Positions 40,326 through 40,454 of a stretch of 40,454 nucleotides of DNA are shown here, in pieces. The DNA is from an uncultured Verrucomicrobia subdivision 3 bacterium (lineage in GTDB: Bacteria; Verrucomicrobiota; Verrucomicrobiae; Limisphaerales; UBA11358). The stretch spans positions 1 through 40,454 of the forward strand of contig CAIXPZ010000309.1 in the NCBI GenBank assembly GCA_903921455.1, given 5' to 3'. Positions within the stretch are counted from its first letter, which is position 1. The number at the start of each line of letters is the position of its first letter. Under the pieces are notes generated by a model that was given only the letters and a program-made list of their open reading frames with translations, was not told the origin of the DNA and searched no databases. Made by a program: the position numbers and the translations under genes.

Positions 40326-40371
40326 CGGTCCACGCCTAGTTTCCGCCGATGGCCTATGAGACCATGGCCAG

Positions 40372-40454
40372 ATGGAAACATCAAAAACTGAAACCGGCCA
40401 GCGACGTTTAACTTCTAAACAGCGGCAGCGATTGCTGGCAAAATTTTACCAAAG
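40372..40454 (+). CDS. Probable IS66-type transposase orfA, N-terminal fragment
   Basis: A reading frame starts at 40372 and runs off the window end. The visible 27 residues, METSKTETGQRRLTSKQRQ followed by RLLAKFYQ, match the opening of IS66-type TnpA (helix-turn-helix) proteins, which typically read RRRFTxxQRQQLLAxF. Only the first part of the DNA-binding region is visible. The left inverted repeat of the element should lie within 40326-40371, but I could not identify it. It marks a mobile element directly next to the putative defence cassette. Confidence 0.55.
   Translation, partial: METSKTETGQRRLTSKQRQRLLAKFYQ

Noticed and set aside
40326..40371. Possible left inverted repeat of the insertion element
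   Set aside because: No sequence matching a known IS66 end could be identified with confidence, and the right end is outside the window.

Overview
The window looks like a chromosomal segment of a GC-rich Verrucomicrobiota bacterium, probably of the Pedosphaera/Limisphaerales or Opitutales type. This is inferred from gene content. It has autotransporter-associated beta-strand repeats with a typical C-terminal end domain, a DUF1080 protein, many secreted glycoside hydrolases without SusC/SusD genes, and a propeller-type sensor kinase split from its LuxR-type regulator. Shine-Dalgarno sequences are weak or absent at the starts checked. No taxonomic marker gene is present, so the assignment is tentative.

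Left part (1-7.3 kb): a C-terminally short HlyD/MacA-type adaptor, an HU-family DNA-binding protein, a small charged hypothetical protein, DinB (DNA polymerase IV) translationally coupled to a TauE/SafE-type membrane protein, a doubtful small ORF, a secreted DUF1080 protein, and an unusual fusion of a DUF455 diiron ferritin-like domain with an ATP-grasp domain.

Regulatory pair (7.36-11.23 kb, + strand): a membrane sensor kinase (signal peptide, periplasmic two-component propeller, Y_Y_Y, one TM, HisKA_3, HATPase) followed after 20 bp by a NarL/LuxR-type response regulator. It is a split counterpart of the Bacteroidetes hybrid two-component sensors that control polysaccharide use.

Polysaccharide-degradation cluster (11.26-34.65 kb, all - strand). 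In transcription order it holds: GH2; PL4 rhamnogalacturonan lyase fused to beta-strand repeats; a GH43-type protein with a large internal deletion; a GH43/GH117-like propeller; GH27; GH78; a second GH78; GH106; a remnant resembling the C-terminus of a GH28-type beta-helix; a GH43-like enzyme; and a DUF4450 protein. Most gaps are -4 to about 40 bp, so much of it is probably one operon. Together the genes suggest secreted or surface breakdown of rhamnogalacturonan I. PL4 would cut the backbone, GH106/GH78 remove rhamnose, and GH2/GH27/GH43 trim galactose and arabinose side chains. The convergent sensor/regulator pair is the obvious candidate controller. Two copies of a 45-bp element lie upstream of GH2 and of PL4.

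Right end (35.3-40.4 kb, + strand): a one-protein MmeI-like restriction-modification enzyme with its own nuclease, methylase and specificity domains. It is followed by a trypsin-like serine protease and an HNH-nuclease-like protein that overlap by 4 bp, and then the start of a probable IS66-type transposase orfA at the window edge. The protease and HNH genes are visibly more AT-rich than the rest, which suggests an acquired defence-type cassette. This is the best candidate here for an undescribed system.
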